Positions 18,833 through 29,716 of a stretch of DNA of 64,000 bases are shown here, in pieces; the first letter of the stretch is position 1, and every line of letters starts with the position of its first letter. The notes under the pieces were generated by a model. The model was not told where the DNA came from, did not search any database, and saw nothing but the letters and a program-made list of their open reading frames with translations. The DNA comes from CAVQMC01 sp963713505 (GTDB lineage: Bacteria > Bacteroidota > Ignavibacteria > Ignavibacteriales > Ignavibacteriaceae): assembly GCA_963713505.1 (NCBI GenBank), contig CAVQMC010000025.1, forward strand, positions 232,429-296,428. Direction: 5' to 3'. The position numbers were made by a program, and so were the translations under genes.

Positions 18833-18993
18833 TTTTATAAATTATTTGTAATCTTAAGACTATTTAGATCTTAATAAATTTTATAAAATAAATTAATTTT
18901 TGTCACTTTAATTATTAAATTTTTACTATATTAACAAATCTTCTTCTTATCCCCAGATTATAATTTTTAATAAAGTTTTAAAGGAAAGGAATC

Positions 18994-21420
18994 ATGTTAA
19001 AACCTTTTACTTTAATCGCTTTTCTTGTTTTGTTTTGTATAGTTAGTAATATATTTGCACAGGAAGGTTCCTGGTCAGAATTAAACGGACCTTATGGAGG
19101 TTCCGTAAATGGATTAACAGCTAATTCACAAGGAGATTTATATGCCTCAAGAAATGAAGCAATTTATAAATCTACGGATAATGGGAATACCTGGGAGAAT
19201 ATAACAAATGCTTCAGTTTTAAATCTTTCTTTATCTAATTTTAATACTGTAAAAATTAATTCTGAAGGTATACTTTATGCCGGTGTATCTTATTTAGGCG
19301 TATGGTGGTCTTCGGATGATGGTGAATCCTGGGATTACAATCAAATTACCCATAATCCGCATTCCGGACTGGGCGCATCAATTTATTATATTACATTTAA
19401 TTCCAATAACGATATTTTTGTATCGCATTTTCGTTCAACTGATCATGGTGCTAATTGGTATGAAATGAGCATTTATGGGTATGGATTTGTTTTTACTTCA
19501 AGTAATAAAATATTTGCAACGACACAAGATGGAGTATATAAATCTACAGATAACGGAACAACCTGGCTGCCATCAAATTCAGGTATAGAAAATATTTCTA
19601 TGCACCCAATTGTTCAAACCTCAAATGGATATATATTTGCCGGTTCTGATCAAGTTGGTATCTATCTTTCTTCAGATGAAGGTGCTTCATGGATTCAAAG
19701 TAATTCCGGTTTAAATGATCTGCAAATAAGCAGTTTAACTGTTGATAATAATGATAATATTTTAGCCGGAACTGTATCTGGTGAAATTTATATTTCTACT
19801 GATTTTGGTTCTAACTGGAATTTGAAAGAAAATAGCAGCGTAAATTCACAAATTAATGAAATATTAACTTTGCCGGGTTCAACTCCGGCAACAATATATA
19901 CTGCAACAAACGGTGACGGAATTTTTAAGTCTACTGATTTGGGAAATAGTTGGAATGTCAAAAATACAGGACTTCCTTTAACATATCCCAAAGAGATGTT
20001 CACCAAATCCAACGATAAGATATTTATGTTATCAGGTAACAGAATAATTTATTCTAGTGATCAAGGAAATAGTTGGGAAAGAAGGGATACACAATTTTCT
20101 AATTCAAATATTATTTCACTTGCAGAAAATAATAACAACGAATTGTTCTGCGGCTTATACCAAGGCGGATTATATCGTTCAACAGATGAGGGTATTAACT
20201 GGAACCAAGTAGACTTGGGAAATGATTATATAACTCCGAAATTATTTATCTGTGACGATTCAGGAGGGATAGTATTTTTATCATCTGATAATAAAATATA
20301 CAGATCTTCCGATAACGGAAGCACGTGGAATATTGTATTCGATTTTATAGGACAGGGAATTCTTATAGATGAAATTAATGTCACGGATGACGGATCAATT
20401 TATATTTGCGGACTTACATTTTTTGTTGAAGCATATGTAATGTATTCTCATGATGGCGGGAATACCTGGAATCAATATATTTTCCCAAATGAAAGTGAAG
20501 CAGTTTCTTTATATACAAAACAAAATATAGTTTATGCCGTACTTGATGATAATACTATAAGTAAAACAACTGACGGAGGTGTTGCCTGGAATTCAATTCC
20601 ATCAAATCCATGGAGTTCACAACCTGCTTCAATGACATTTCTGCCGAACGGTGCATCTCTAGTTGGAACACAAAATGAAGGAGTATTTTATTCTGCAGCA
20701 AATGATGATAACTGGACGACTTTTAATACAGGCATTCCTAATATTTCCGGAATGTATGGATCAATAGAAGTAATAACCTCCAACGAAAATATGCAGCTTT
20801 TCCTTGGAACTGCAATTAACGGAACGTTTATAAATAATTCATTTACACCTGTAGAACTCACATCATTTAACGCAACTGTGAATAATGATGAAGTAAAGCT
20901 TAACTGGATTACATCAACAGAAACAAATAACAATGGATTTGAAATAGAAAGATTAAATCTGAAGTCAGAAATTCCAAGTCATGAATGGAAAAGAATAGGA
21001 TTTGTGCAGGGTCATGGAACTACCACTGAAAGACAAAGTTATTCCTTTATTGATAATGATGTATCCAGCGGAAAATACAATTATCGATTAAAACAATTAG
21101 ATTATGATGGGACATTTTCTTACTCAAAAGAAATTGAAGTTATATTTAATAATCCGGCTAAATATAATCTTTCACAGAACTATCCAAATCCGTTTAATCC
21201 GAGTACAACAATTAAATATGAATTACCAAACAATGGTTTTGTTTCATTGAAAGTTTATAATATATTAGGCAGAGAAGTGGCTTCGTTAATAAATAAAAAT
21301 CAAAATGCAGGAGCATATACAATCAATTTTAATGCTTCAAATCTGGCAAGCGGGATTTATTATTACAGAATTCACGCCGGTAATTATACTCAAACTAAAA
21401 AGATGATTCTCCTAAAATAA
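18994..21420 (+). CDS. T9SS-secreted BNR/Ycf48-like beta-propeller protein
   Basis: An 808-aa secreted protein. A Sec signal (1-23, ending I-F-A-Q) is followed to ~residue 605 by a dozen or more repeats of the Y-x-S-(T/S)-D-x-G-x-x-W 'Asp-box' type, giving a multi-bladed sialidase/Ycf48-like propeller. From ~610 an immunoglobulin-like stretch (V-E-L-T-S-F-N-A, T-S-T-E-T-N-N-N-G-F-E-I-E-R) leads to the type IX sorting domain with Q-N-Y-P-N-P-F-N-P-S-T and a final K-K-M-I-L-L-K. It is exported by the Por system to the cell surface. Asp-boxes alone do not prove sialidase activity, and no catalytic residues are recognisable. Confidence 0.9.
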   Translation: MLKPFTLIAFLVLFCIVSNIFAQEGSWSELNGPYGGSVNGLTANSQGDLYASRNEAIYKSTDNGNTWENITNASVLNLSLSNFNTVKINSEGILYAGVSYLGVWWSSDDGESWDYNQITHNPHSGLGASIYYITFNSNNDIFVSHFRSTDHGANWYEMSIYGYGFVFTSSNKIFATTQDGVYKSTDNGTTWLPSNSGIENISMHPIVQTSNGYIFAGSDQVGIYLSSDEGASWIQSNSGLNDLQISSLTVDNNDNILAGTVSGEIYISTDFGSNWNLKENSSVNSQINEILTLPGSTPATIYTATNGDGIFKSTDLGNSWNVKNTGLPLTYPKEMFTKSNDKIFMLSGNRIIYSSDQGNSWERRDTQFSNSNIISLAENNNNELFCGLYQGGLYRSTDEGINWNQVDLGNDYITPKLFICDDSGGIVFLSSDNKIYRSSDNGSTWNIVFDFIGQGILIDEINVTDDGSIYICGLTFFVEAYVMYSHDGGNTWNQYIFPNESEAVSLYTKQNIVYAVLDDNTISKTTDGGVAWNSIPSNPWSSQPASMTFLPNGASLVGTQNEGVFYSAANDDNWTTFNTGIPNISGMYGSIEVITSNENMQLFLGTAINGTFINNSFTPVELTSFNATVNNDEVKLNWITSTETNNNGFEIERLNLKSEIPSHEWKRIGFVQGHGTTTERQSYSFIDNDVSSGKYNYRLKQLDYDGTFSYSKEIEVIFNNPAKYNLSQNYPNPFNPSTTIKYELPNNGFVSLKVYNILGREVASLINKNQNAGAYTINFNASNLASGIYYYRIHAGNYTQTKKMILLK

Positions 21421-21452
21421 TTTTCAAGTAAAATAAAATTTCAAAATAATTT

Positions 21453-21490
21453 AAAAAGGTTGAGGAAAATTAATCTCAACCTTTTTTTTA
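21453..21490. terminator. Bidirectional rho-independent terminator
   Basis: AAAAAGGTTGAG (21453-21464) pairs with CTCAACCTTTTT (21475-21486). A-runs and T-runs on both sides let it serve the beta-propeller gene and the converging efflux pump gene. Confidence 0.85.
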
Positions 21491-21502
21491 TAATAAGAAA
21501 AA

Positions 21503-24500
21503 TCATCTGCTTTTTCTATTCTTTATATAAACTTTTACTCTTTCACCTGCTCTTTCAAAAACTATATAAAGTACAGGTATAACAATAAGAGTAAGCAGGG
21601 TAGTAGCAGTTAATCCTCCGATTACCGCTCTTGCAAGCGGCGACCATGTTTCTGATCCGGAACCAAGCTCTATTGCCAGCGGAACCATTCCAAGAATAGT
21701 TGTTAAAGCTGTCATTAATACTGGACGCATTCTTGCTTTAGAACCAAATTCGACTGCTTCATACAGTTCCATTCCTTTTTCTCTCTGCTGATTTATATAA
21801 TCAACCAAAACAATTCCGTTATTAACTGCAATTCCAACAAGCATTACAATTCCCACTAAAGCCATTACACTTAAAGAAGTTCCTGTTATTGCAAGAAAAA
21901 TTAATACTCCAATGATTGAAAGAGGAACTGTAAACATTATAATTAATGGATCAACTAGAGATTCAAATTGCGATGCCATAATCATATAAACCAAGTAATA
22001 TTGCAGCAATAAATGCCAAGGGCTAAATAAAAGAAAGCCTCTTGCTGATCTGCAGCTGTACCGCCAATTACAACCTGGTAGTCTGAAGGAATGGGTGATC
22101 TGCAATTATATGTTTTATTTTCGAAACTGCTGATGAAAGATCTATTCCGGACAATCCGCATCCAACCGAAACAAAACGGCTTTGATTTTCTCTAAATATA
22201 GTCGGGCTGGATGGTTCTTCAGAAATGCTTGCAACATCTTTTAATTTGATTCTTCCGCCTGTCGGAGTTGCAAATTCTAATTGTTCAAGCGATTCCTTTT
22301 TGTTTCTATATTCTTTTGCAAACTGGACATAAATATCGTATTCATCACCTTTTTCTCTGAATTGTGAAGCAACTTTTCCTTGTATTGCAGTTGAAATATT
22401 GCCTGCAACCTGGAGTGAAGATAAATTATAGTAATTTAATAGATCTTTATTTAAATGAACCTGGAGTTCGGGTGTTGTTTCTTTTGTATTTAAAGATATA
22501 TCTACAAGTCCTTTTACTTTTTCCATTTTAGATTTTAATTCATTTGCAATTGCTTTTGCACCGGCAACATCAAATCCAACTACTTTAACTTCAATATCTT
22601 TTTCAGTTGTAAAGGATCCGCCTTCCTGTATAGTATATGTAACTCCAGGAATTTGATCAAATTTTTTTCTTAATTTATCCTGAATTTCAAACTGAGTTGC
22701 TTTCCTTATTTCTTTAGGAGTTAATCTTATAAAAAACTCAATGGTATTGGAAGTTGTTCCGTAAGCACCGAGACCTTCTCTGCTTCCGTAAAAAATTGAT
22801 AGCGATTCAAAATCTTTTTTGTCAACAGTTTCTTTTACAATATCTTCAATTTGATATGCATAAAGTCTGGTTTTTTCAATTGGAGTTCCGGAAGGTGTTT
22901 CCATTAAAACATTAATAATTCCTTGATCTGATTTTGGAAGAAATTCTCCGCCTAAAAGAGGAGTTAATAAAAGAGATAAAATAAACAGTACAAGAACAGA
23001 TACTAAAACTGTTATTTTATGATGAACAGACCAATGTAAAATTTTGCTGTATCTATCAGATAATTTAATTAACCAATCTCCAACGGAATCTTTCATTCTT
23101 GAAAATTTTGTAGTTTTTCTTTTTGTCTTCCAACTTTAAAATATTTGAAGACATCATCGGGACTAAAGTTAACGCTACTAATAAAGAAACTACAAGACTG
23201 AACGTTATTGTAAGAACCATATCTTTGAATAATTGGCCTGTAATATTCGGAACAAAAAGAACAGGCAGAAAAACACTTATTGTAGTTAAAGTTGATGCAG
23301 TAATTGCCATGCCAACTTCTTTAGCGCCAAACTCAGCTGAGTCATTCAAATCCTTTCCCATTTCACGATGCCGGTAAATATTTTCAAGTACAACAATGGA
23401 ATTATCAACCAGCATTCCCACAGCAAGCGCAAGTCCCGCCATGGAAATAATATTAAGTGTTACATCAGCAAGAAACATAACTGCGAAAGTTGCAATAATA
23501 GAAACCGGAATTGAAATTCCCATTATAATACTTCCGCGGATATTTCTTAAGAAGAAATAAATAACTATGAACGCCATTATGAATGCAATTACAGCAGTAT
23601 TCCTGAGATTTTTTACGGCTCTTAAAATAAAATCAGCTTGATCCCAAATTAAACTCAATTTGGTTCCTTGCGGTAAACTGGCTAGAATTTCAGGAATTGC
23701 TTCACGGATTTTTCTGCTTGTAATTACAGTATTCGCATCAGATTGTTTCATAATCTGAAGCATTACACCTTCGCCGTATTCGGCTCTGACTTCACTTGCA
23801 TTTTCTTTATAACTGTCTTCTACATCTGCAACATCTTTAATGTAAACAGGCTTACCGCTTTTATATGTAAGAATAGTATTTCTAATTTGTTCAAGTGAAG
23901 TATATTCACTGAAGACTCTTAGGTTATAACTTTTACTTGTAGTTTCAATTGTACCTGCCGGCTGAAGACCGCTTCCGAATTGAATTGTTTGAAGAACATC
24001 ATTAGGAGATAAATCATAAGAAGATAAAAGTACAGGATTTATATATACATTTATTTGTCTCTGCAATCCTCCTTGAGTTTGAACCGATGCAACACCTTCA
24101 ACTCTCTCCAAAAGCGGTTCAATTTTTTCTTCTGATAATCTTCTTAATTCAGCTGGACCTAAATAAGGTGAACTTAAACTGAAATAACTTATCGGCATCA
24201 TTGAAGGATCGAAAACAAATACAAGCGGTTTGGAAGCATCTGTATGGCAAATAATCTCTTATTAAATCAAGATTTTTTCTAATATCATTTTCAGCTTTAT
24301 CCATATCGGTTCCGTACTTGAACTCAAGTGTAATTATTGAAGAACCTTTAAACGACTGCGAATTAACTTTCTCAATATTTTTTACGGATGAAACAGTTTC
24401 TTCAATTGGTCTGGTGATAAGATTTTCAATATCTTCAGGTCCGACACCTGAATAGTTAGTAACAACTCCTGCAATTGGAAAAGTTATATTCGGAAAAAAA

Positions 24501-24604
24501 TCAATTTTTAACTGCGAAAACGAAAAGAAACTAAATAAGATTACCACACCGTAAATCATTACAAGTGTAATCTGTCTTTTTAATGAAAATTTAGTAATTG
24601 TCAT
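21503..24604 (-). CDS. RND family inner-membrane efflux transporter (HAE1/AcrB-like), frameshifted
   Basis: The pump of a tripartite exporter, ~1030 aa if joined, which is normal for RND. N-terminus (from 24604): F-S-L-K-R-Q-I-T-L helix and porter domain. The middle part holds TM2-6 with G-M-L-V-D-N-S-I-V-V-L-E-N (TM4; Asp kept, second Asp replaced by Asn). The C-terminal part holds the TM8-12 repeat with V-G-I-A-V-N-N-G-I-V-L-V-D. Four reading-frame changes are visible, near 24243, 23096, 22095 and 22020 (between 22010 and 22105 the longest open frame is a shadow). Coding sense resumes each time, so sequence errors are likelier than decay. AAAGGATT precedes the ATG; it lies 13 bp after the adaptor gene. 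Confidence 0.87.
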
Positions 24605-24617
24605 TTTTGAAAATCCT

Positions 24618-25726
24618 TTAATCGATTACTTTTACAGTCTGGCCTTCTTTAACAATATTTTGTCCAACTATTATTACGGAGTCACCTATATTAAGTCCGC
24701 TGCTAATTTCAACCTGTCCGTTATTAGTAATACCTGTTTTAACTTCTTTTAACTTTGCCGAACCATTATCAACTATAAAAAGAAAATATTTTTTTACCGG
24801 ATTTTGCAATCCTGTTTCTCTATTTATTTTTACTTCAGTTTGAGGAAGCAGCGCCGGTTCCGGTACAACAATGCTGTTTGAATGGTTTTGTGTTTCAATA
24901 TAAAATTCTCCGAACATGCCTGACTTTAATCTTTTATCGCTCTTTAAAAATGCAATTTCAACTTCTAATGACTTGGACATCTGGTCGATTGAAGAATTAA
25001 TCTTTATCAACTCTTCCTTCAAATTCTTCATTTGGAATAACCGGAAATTTAATTATTACTTTTTGTCCCGGTTTTACATTTTGAATATCCGTTCCGGTTA
25101 AATTAACTTTTGATTTCATTTTGGAAGATGAAAGGATCTGTACAACAGGCTGACCCATATTTACCATTTGATTTTCTTCAACATAAACTGCTGCAACAAC
25201 TCCGTCAAAAGGAGCTTTTACAAAACTATTTTCATATTGTTCTTTTGCTTGTTCGTATCCGGATTGAGCTTGATTAAGCGAATGTTCGGCAGTTTCTTTT
25301 GCAGTTTTAACCTGATCAAATTGCTGCTGGCTTATTGCTTTTTCCGAGAAGAGTTTGCTCATTCTTTCATAATCTTGAGCAGCTAATTTTGATTGTGCCT
25401 GCAGCGGTTTTCAAAACTGAATTGGCAATTTCCAATCCCTGTTTTAAAATATCATTTTTCTGTTCCGTAATTATTTGATCTTTTGCTACGTGCTGTCCCG
25501 GTTTAACATTTATTTTCATAATTCGTTCAGCAACTTTGCTGTAAACGATAACATCTTCTTCAGCAGTTACTGTTCCTGTTACTCTTATATATTTTGAAAT
25601 CGTACTTGAATTTACTTTATAAATTTTAACCGGAACAATTTTTTCATCATTTTTATCTGCTTTTTCCGAACAGCCGAAAAATGCAAATGCTAAAATTGAA
25701 ATTATTATTAAAATTCTTTTGTTCAT
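24618..25726 (-). CDS. RND efflux periplasmic adaptor (HlyD/MFP family), lipoprotein, frameshifted
   Basis: Membrane-fusion subunit linking pump and outer-membrane channel, ~365 aa. ATG 25726 is chosen because TGAGGAAA sits just upstream and the lipobox F-F-G-C follows at ~17-20. The order is barrel-sandwich half (V-T-A-E-E-D-V-I-V-Y-S..), coiled-coil hairpin (Q-Q-Q-F-D-Q-V-K-T-A), second lipoyl half (V-K-A-P-F-D-G-V-V), then beta-barrel (V-K-P-G-Q-K-V) and membrane-proximal domain (G-L-N-I-G-D-S-V-I-I-V-G). Single-base frame changes lie near 25400 and 25008. It is the middle gene of the tolC-adaptor-pump operon. Confidence 0.87.
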
Positions 25727-25740
25727 TTTTTCCTCAAAAA

Positions 25741-27087
25741 TTATTTCCATATTTTGTCTAATAATCCAATTGACTTTAGCAAAGCCAATTGACTGACATT
25801 ATAATTGTAGATTCCCTGAAGGTAATCACTTTTACTTTTTGTATATAAAAGCTGTGCATTTAAAACATCAAGCTGATTACTTATTCCTTGAGCATACAGC
25901 AGGTTTGAAATTCTTAAACTTTCTTTATATTGATCCAAAGCATCTTTAAGGCTCTGCAGACTTTTGGATGCTTCTATAAAAGTGTAGTAATTCTGTTCAA
26001 CATCAAGATCAATTCCGGTTTGTGTTTGATCTAATAATAAATCCATTTGATCCGATTTTATTTTTGCTATCTGATAATCGAGTATTCTTTTACCGCCTTG
26101 GAACAAAGGCCATGAAAGAGAAATTGTTATGGATTTAGATCTTATATAATCATCCCATCTTACTTTATCGTTTTCCAGCGGGGCAACTTGATCTACACTT
26201 GCAGAAATTGCAATTGAAGGTGTGAATTGTCCCAAAGCAATATTTTCATTTGTTTTAACAGCTTCGCTTTGATACTGCAATGATTTTAAATCATTGCGGT
26301 TTTCTTTAGAAAGTTTTTTTAATTCATCAAGTGAAGTATTGAAATAAGAATTAAGAAATTCTTTTTTTTCAAGACTATCTACTACTGCAAGTGAATCGGT
26401 AAGAGGAATATTAAGTAAACCTTTTAATCTCTGCTTTGCAAGTTTTCTGTTTGACAATGCCGATTCAAACACGGGAAGGGTAGAGGAATATTGAGCCTTT
26501 GCACGCTGTAAATCTAATTCTGTTGCAGTTCCGGCATCATAAAATTTTTCTACTTGAGCTAAATTTTGTTTTGCAACATTAACAGCATCACCTGCGGATT
26601 TACTCAATTCTTCAGCTAAAATAATTCCGTAATAAGCCTGCATTGAATTCAATACTGTTTCTTCTTTCTTACCTTCCAGTTCCTCCTTTAAGGATTTTTT
26701 TAAATCTTTTTGAATGCTGTAATTAAACCACCTGCTGCCGCCTGTAAAAATCGGAAGTGAAAGACTTAAAGAATGCTGGAAATTATATGGAGTTCCAACT
26801 GCAAATGCTTGGCCCATAAAAACAAAAACCGGGAGTTCAACATTTTTTTGTGCAATTCCCTGGTAAGATAATGTTGGAAGAAAATAGGTTAGAGATTTCC
26901 ATGTTTCCAGATTTTGTACCTGGTAATCAAGAGCTTTTGTTTTAAGTGATAAATTATCTTTTAAAGAAATATCTACAACTTTTTCCCACGATAAATAAAC
27001 AATTCTTCTTTCATTTTGTGAATTGGCATTATTTACATAAACGAAAAAAAATAATGAAAGAATTAATATAATTTTGCGCCAAACCAT
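25741..27087 (-). CDS. TolC-family outer-membrane efflux protein
   Basis: A 448-aa intact channel protein, first gene of the efflux operon. Signal peptide 1-23 (ending A-N-S-Q). Two repeats of the TolC fold are visible: long heptad-like helices with Y-D-A-G-T-A-T-E-L-D-L-Q-R-A-K (~183-197) and the matching Y-A-Q-G-I-S-N-Q-L-D-V-L-N-A-Q (~400-414). Strands such as L-S-L-S-L-P-I-F-T-G-G and I-T-I-S-L-S-W-P-L-F-Q-G-G are also present. GAGGAAATGAAAT precedes the ATG. The whole system should export lipophilic compounds or drugs; its substrate is unknown and no regulator gene is adjacent. Confidence 0.93.
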   Translation of the reverse strand: MVWRKIILILSLFFFVYVNNANSQNERRIVYLSWEKVVDISLKDNLSLKTKALDYQVQNLETWKSLTYFLPTLSYQGIAQKNVELPVFVFMGQAFAVGTPYNFQHSLSLSLPIFTGGSRWFNYSIQKDLKKSLKEELEGKKEETVLNSMQAYYGIILAEELSKSAGDAVNVAKQNLAQVEKFYDAGTATELDLQRAKAQYSSTLPVFESALSNRKLAKQRLKGLLNIPLTDSLAVVDSLEKKEFLNSYFNTSLDELKKLSKENRNDLKSLQYQSEAVKTNENIALGQFTPSIAISASVDQVAPLENDKVRWDDYIRSKSITISLSWPLFQGGKRILDYQIAKIKSDQMDLLLDQTQTGIDLDVEQNYYTFIEASKSLQSLKDALDQYKESLRISNLLYAQGISNQLDVLNAQLLYTKSKSDYLQGIYNYNVSQLALLKSIGLLDKIWK

Positions 27088-27498
27088 ATTTCATTTCCTC
27101 TGCTGAATCAATCGATATGACTTTTTTATTTAATATGAACTTTGTAAGTAACTCTGATTTATAAGTGATAAAAAGCAGTATGGATAAAAACATTAATGAA
27201 TTACTATTCCTTAGCAAGAATAGTAATTTCCCCTTTTAAATCACTTTGCTAAAATTTCCATTTGCTTAATAATCGGCAACAAAATTGGATGAATTAAGCA
27301 AATATCAACAATACAAATATAACTAAATCCAAAATACGAAAGAATTATTTTTTATAGACGGAAATATTTAATGATAAATTAATTTTGGTGTATGAAGGCC
27401 GAAATTTAAATAGTTTGATTTTATAGGATTAATTATATAAAAAATCATATCTTTATTCATTCATATCAAATACTTAGAGTAATGTATCGGAGGTAGTT
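27088..27498. promoter_or_regulatory. Divergent regulatory region with two perfect inverted repeats
   Basis: This region separates the efflux operon from the DUF819 gene. It holds AATTACTATTC (27199-27209) / GAATAGTAATT (27218-27228), an 11-bp palindrome with 8-nt centre. It also holds ATTTGCTTAAT (27260-27270) / ATTAAGCAAAT (27293-27303), 11 bp with a 22-nt spacer. Either may be an operator or an untranslated-leader hairpin. No gene is seen here. Confidence 0.45.
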
Positions 27499-28641
27499 TT
27501 GTTTGAAGGTACTTTGATAAATGCAAATAATCAATGGGGATTATGGGCAGTTTTATTTTTAGTCGCAGCATTTAGTCTTTGGGCCGAAAAATCCAGGATA
27601 GGATCTAAACTTTCGGCAGTAGTTATTGCAATAATTGCAGCATTTCTGCTTTCAAATTTTTCCATAATTCCAACTGAGGCTCCGGCTTATGATATGGTTT
27701 GGTCTTATTTGGTTCCATTAGCAATTCCTTTACTTTTATTTAAAGCAAACCTAAGAAGAATAATCAAAGAGGCAGGACCTACCTTAATTGCTTTTTTCTT
27801 CGGTGCTATAGGAACTATTCTGGGAACAATAATTTCATTTGAAATTTTTTCACTTGGCCCGGAAGGATGGAAACTGGCAGGAATTTTTTGTTCTACTTAT
27901 GTGGGCGGTTCAATGAATTATGTTGCAACTGCAGCTGCATTAAAATTAAATGCCGGAGATCTTTTAACCGCGGGAGTTGCCGCCGATAATCTGGTTATGG
28001 CAGCATATTTTGTAATCCTTTTCGCTCTGCCTTCAGTTGCAATTTTAAGAAGATTATATTCAACCAAACATGATGAAAAAGCCAAAATACTTGACGAAGA
28101 GATTGAAATAGAAGAGCAGGAGAAGCCGGATATGTTTAATATGGCTAAGGGATTAGCTGTTGCATTTAGTATTTGTGCAGTCGGATTCGGTTTATCGGAT
28201 TTGGTAAATATTCAAGGTAGCGGAATATTAATTATAACTGCAATTGTTGTTGTACTTGCAACCGTATTTCCAAAACAAATTGGTACTATTAAAGGCGCAG
28301 ATCAAATTGGTGCTTTGCTTATGCAGGTATTTTTTGTGGTTATAGGTGCAAGTGCAAATATTTATGTTGTATTGAAAGTCGGACCCATCTTATTCTTTTT
28401 TGCTGCGGTAATTTTATTTGTACATCTTATATTTATTTTAATTGCAGGAAAAATATTTAAAATTGATCTTGCGGAAATTGTAATTGCTTCCAATGCAAAT
28501 ATGGGCGGACCTACAACAGCCGCTGCAATGGCTGTTGCTAGAAAATGGAAAGATCTTGTGATTCCTGCTGTTTTGTGCGGAACATTAGGTTATGCAATTG
28601 CAACATTTATCGGAGTTGCAATTGGAAACTTACTCCATTAA
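27499..28641 (+). CDS. DUF819 family integral membrane protein
   Basis: A 380-aa polytopic inner-membrane protein with about ten helices in two halves separated by a charged loop (residues ~190-212, rich in E and K). The block F-C-S-T-Y-V-G-G-S-M-N-Y-V-A-T-A (~129-144) and the C-terminal A-S-N-A-N-M-G-G-P-T-T-A-A-A-M-A (~331-346) are the paired family signatures of DUF819 (YjcL-like). They suggest an inverted-repeat transporter. It uses a TTG start at 27499, with CGGAGG 5-10 bases before; no suitable ATG exists. Substrate unknown. Confidence 0.88.
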   Translation: MFEGTLINANNQWGLWAVLFLVAAFSLWAEKSRIGSKLSAVVIAIIAAFLLSNFSIIPTEAPAYDMVWSYLVPLAIPLLLFKANLRRIIKEAGPTLIAFFFGAIGTILGTIISFEIFSLGPEGWKLAGIFCSTYVGGSMNYVATAAALKLNAGDLLTAGVAADNLVMAAYFVILFALPSVAILRRLYSTKHDEKAKILDEEIEIEEQEKPDMFNMAKGLAVAFSICAVGFGLSDLVNIQGSGILIITAIVVVLATVFPKQIGTIKGADQIGALLMQVFFVVIGASANIYVVLKVGPILFFFAAVILFVHLIFILIAGKIFKIDLAEIVIASNANMGGPTTAAAMAVARKWKDLVIPAVLCGTLGYAIATFIGVAIGNLLH

Positions 28642-28659
28642 TAGAATTTAAAAATAAAA

Positions 28660-28690
28660 AGAGAGATAAACTTTAAAATTTATCCCTCTA
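28660..28690 (-). terminator. Terminator between convergent genes
   Basis: AGAGAGATAAA (28660-28670) pairs with TTTATCCCTCT (28680-28690) with one mismatch. On the minus strand the stem is followed by TTTTTATTTTT, so it mainly ends the 28710-29276 gene and may also serve DUF819. Confidence 0.65.
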
Positions 28691-28709
28691 AAATTAATGA
28701 TTGATTGTT

Positions 28710-29276
28710 TTAAATATTAAATAATAAACCTACGGTAACAATAAAATAATCACTGTTTATGTCGTTGCTTCCGGGAACTTCCGTAAAATTATAATTTAGG
28801 AATACATACCTAAAATCGGTTGTAAGTATCATTCCAGGTGTCCTACGGGATTCGCTTAATGGAATTTCAGCACCGGCACCGAAATGCCAGCCGAATTTTT
28901 GCTGAGTATCATTAGATAATCCAAGATCGAGAAAATGCTTTGAATAATCTATTGATGTATTATACCAGCCGACTCCTATTGCACCGTATATAGTTTTTAT
29001 CGGATAAATCAGTCCTGTGACCATTACCGGCCAGCTTGTTACTTTTATATTACTGTTTTGATATTCTTCCTGTCTGTAATTTATCGAACCTTCAACACCA
29101 AGCGATTTTGTAAGTTTTATTCTTATAGCACCGCCGGGCATAAATTTACCATTATCGGCATCAGATGCTTTTTGCCATCCAAGTTGAGGTCCAATATATG
29201 TTTTTGCTTCCTGTGCATACATAAATACACTGCAAAAACAAATTATGGTAATCATGAACATCACTTTCTTAATCAT
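28710..29276 (-). CDS. Outer-membrane beta-barrel protein
   Basis: 188 aa with ATG at 29276, chosen because AAGGAGAAAAA lies directly upstream and a clean signal peptide (ending M-Y-A-Q) follows. A longer frame to 29453 has no support. The mature part shows strand patterns with G-P-Q-L-G-W-Q, G-S-I-N-Y-R-Q, G-A-I-G-V-G-W-Y and G-W-H-F-G-A-G-A-E-I-P. It finishes V-G-L-L-F-N-I, typical of small opacity/OmpW-like barrels. No ligand is inferred. Confidence 0.8.
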   Translation of the reverse strand: MIKKVMFMITIICFCSVFMYAQEAKTYIGPQLGWQKASDADNGKFMPGGAIRIKLTKSLGVEGSINYRQEEYQNSNIKVTSWPVMVTGLIYPIKTIYGAIGVGWYNTSIDYSKHFLDLGLSNDTQQKFGWHFGAGAEIPLSESRRTPGMILTTDFRYVFLNYNFTEVPGSNDINSDYFIVTVGLLFNI

Positions 29277-29716
29277 ACTTTTTCTCCTTATGTTGTAAAT
29301 AAGTAACGCTGTTTTTTTTGATGAATTATCTTCATCAAACTTTGATAATAATTTTATAAAAAAATATGAAAGTGAATAAAAAAGTAGAATGAAAATTAAT
29401 TTGTAAGCTGATAATAATTTATGTGAAGTAATCTTTTTTAACATACATTTCATATAATCATTAAGTTGTGTTAATTGTCAATGTAAATAATTCATTTTAA
29501 TACAAATCATATTTAAGAAATGGTAATCGATTTTATATCAAATAATTCTTAATTAGTATCAAATAATTAAAAATACAGACTGAATAAATATTGCTTCAAT
29601 CGAAACCAGCATATTATTTCTATTTATTTTTTATCATTCAAGTGTTACATTATACATTAAGATTAGGATCACTTCGGTAATTTTTTTTAAAATCACATAA
29701 ATATTTAGGGGAAAAA
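29277..29716. other. Divergent intergenic region with a 12-nt direct repeat
   Basis: AT-rich DNA between two divergent genes. TATCAAATAATT occurs at 29536-29547 and again at 29557-29568, 21 bases apart (two helical turns), a possible operator pair. Nothing else is recognised. Confidence 0.4.

Noticed and set aside
18994..21420. Sialidase
   Set aside because: Only Asp-box-like propeller repeats are visible; catalytic Arg triad and Tyr/Glu pair were not found.
21503..25726. Programmed frameshifting or true decay of the efflux genes
   Set aside because: The shifts are at unrelated sites without slippery heptamers, and all conserved motifs survive; sequence error is simpler.
27029..27217. Minus-strand 62-aa frame overlapping the tolC-like start
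   Set aside because: Overlaps the signal peptide region in another frame and lies across the efflux leader; it has no ribosome-binding site.
29277..29453. N-terminal extension of the 28710-29276 barrel
   Set aside because: A strong AAGGAG and clean signal peptide fix the start at 29276; the extension is lysine-rich and has no ribosome-binding site.
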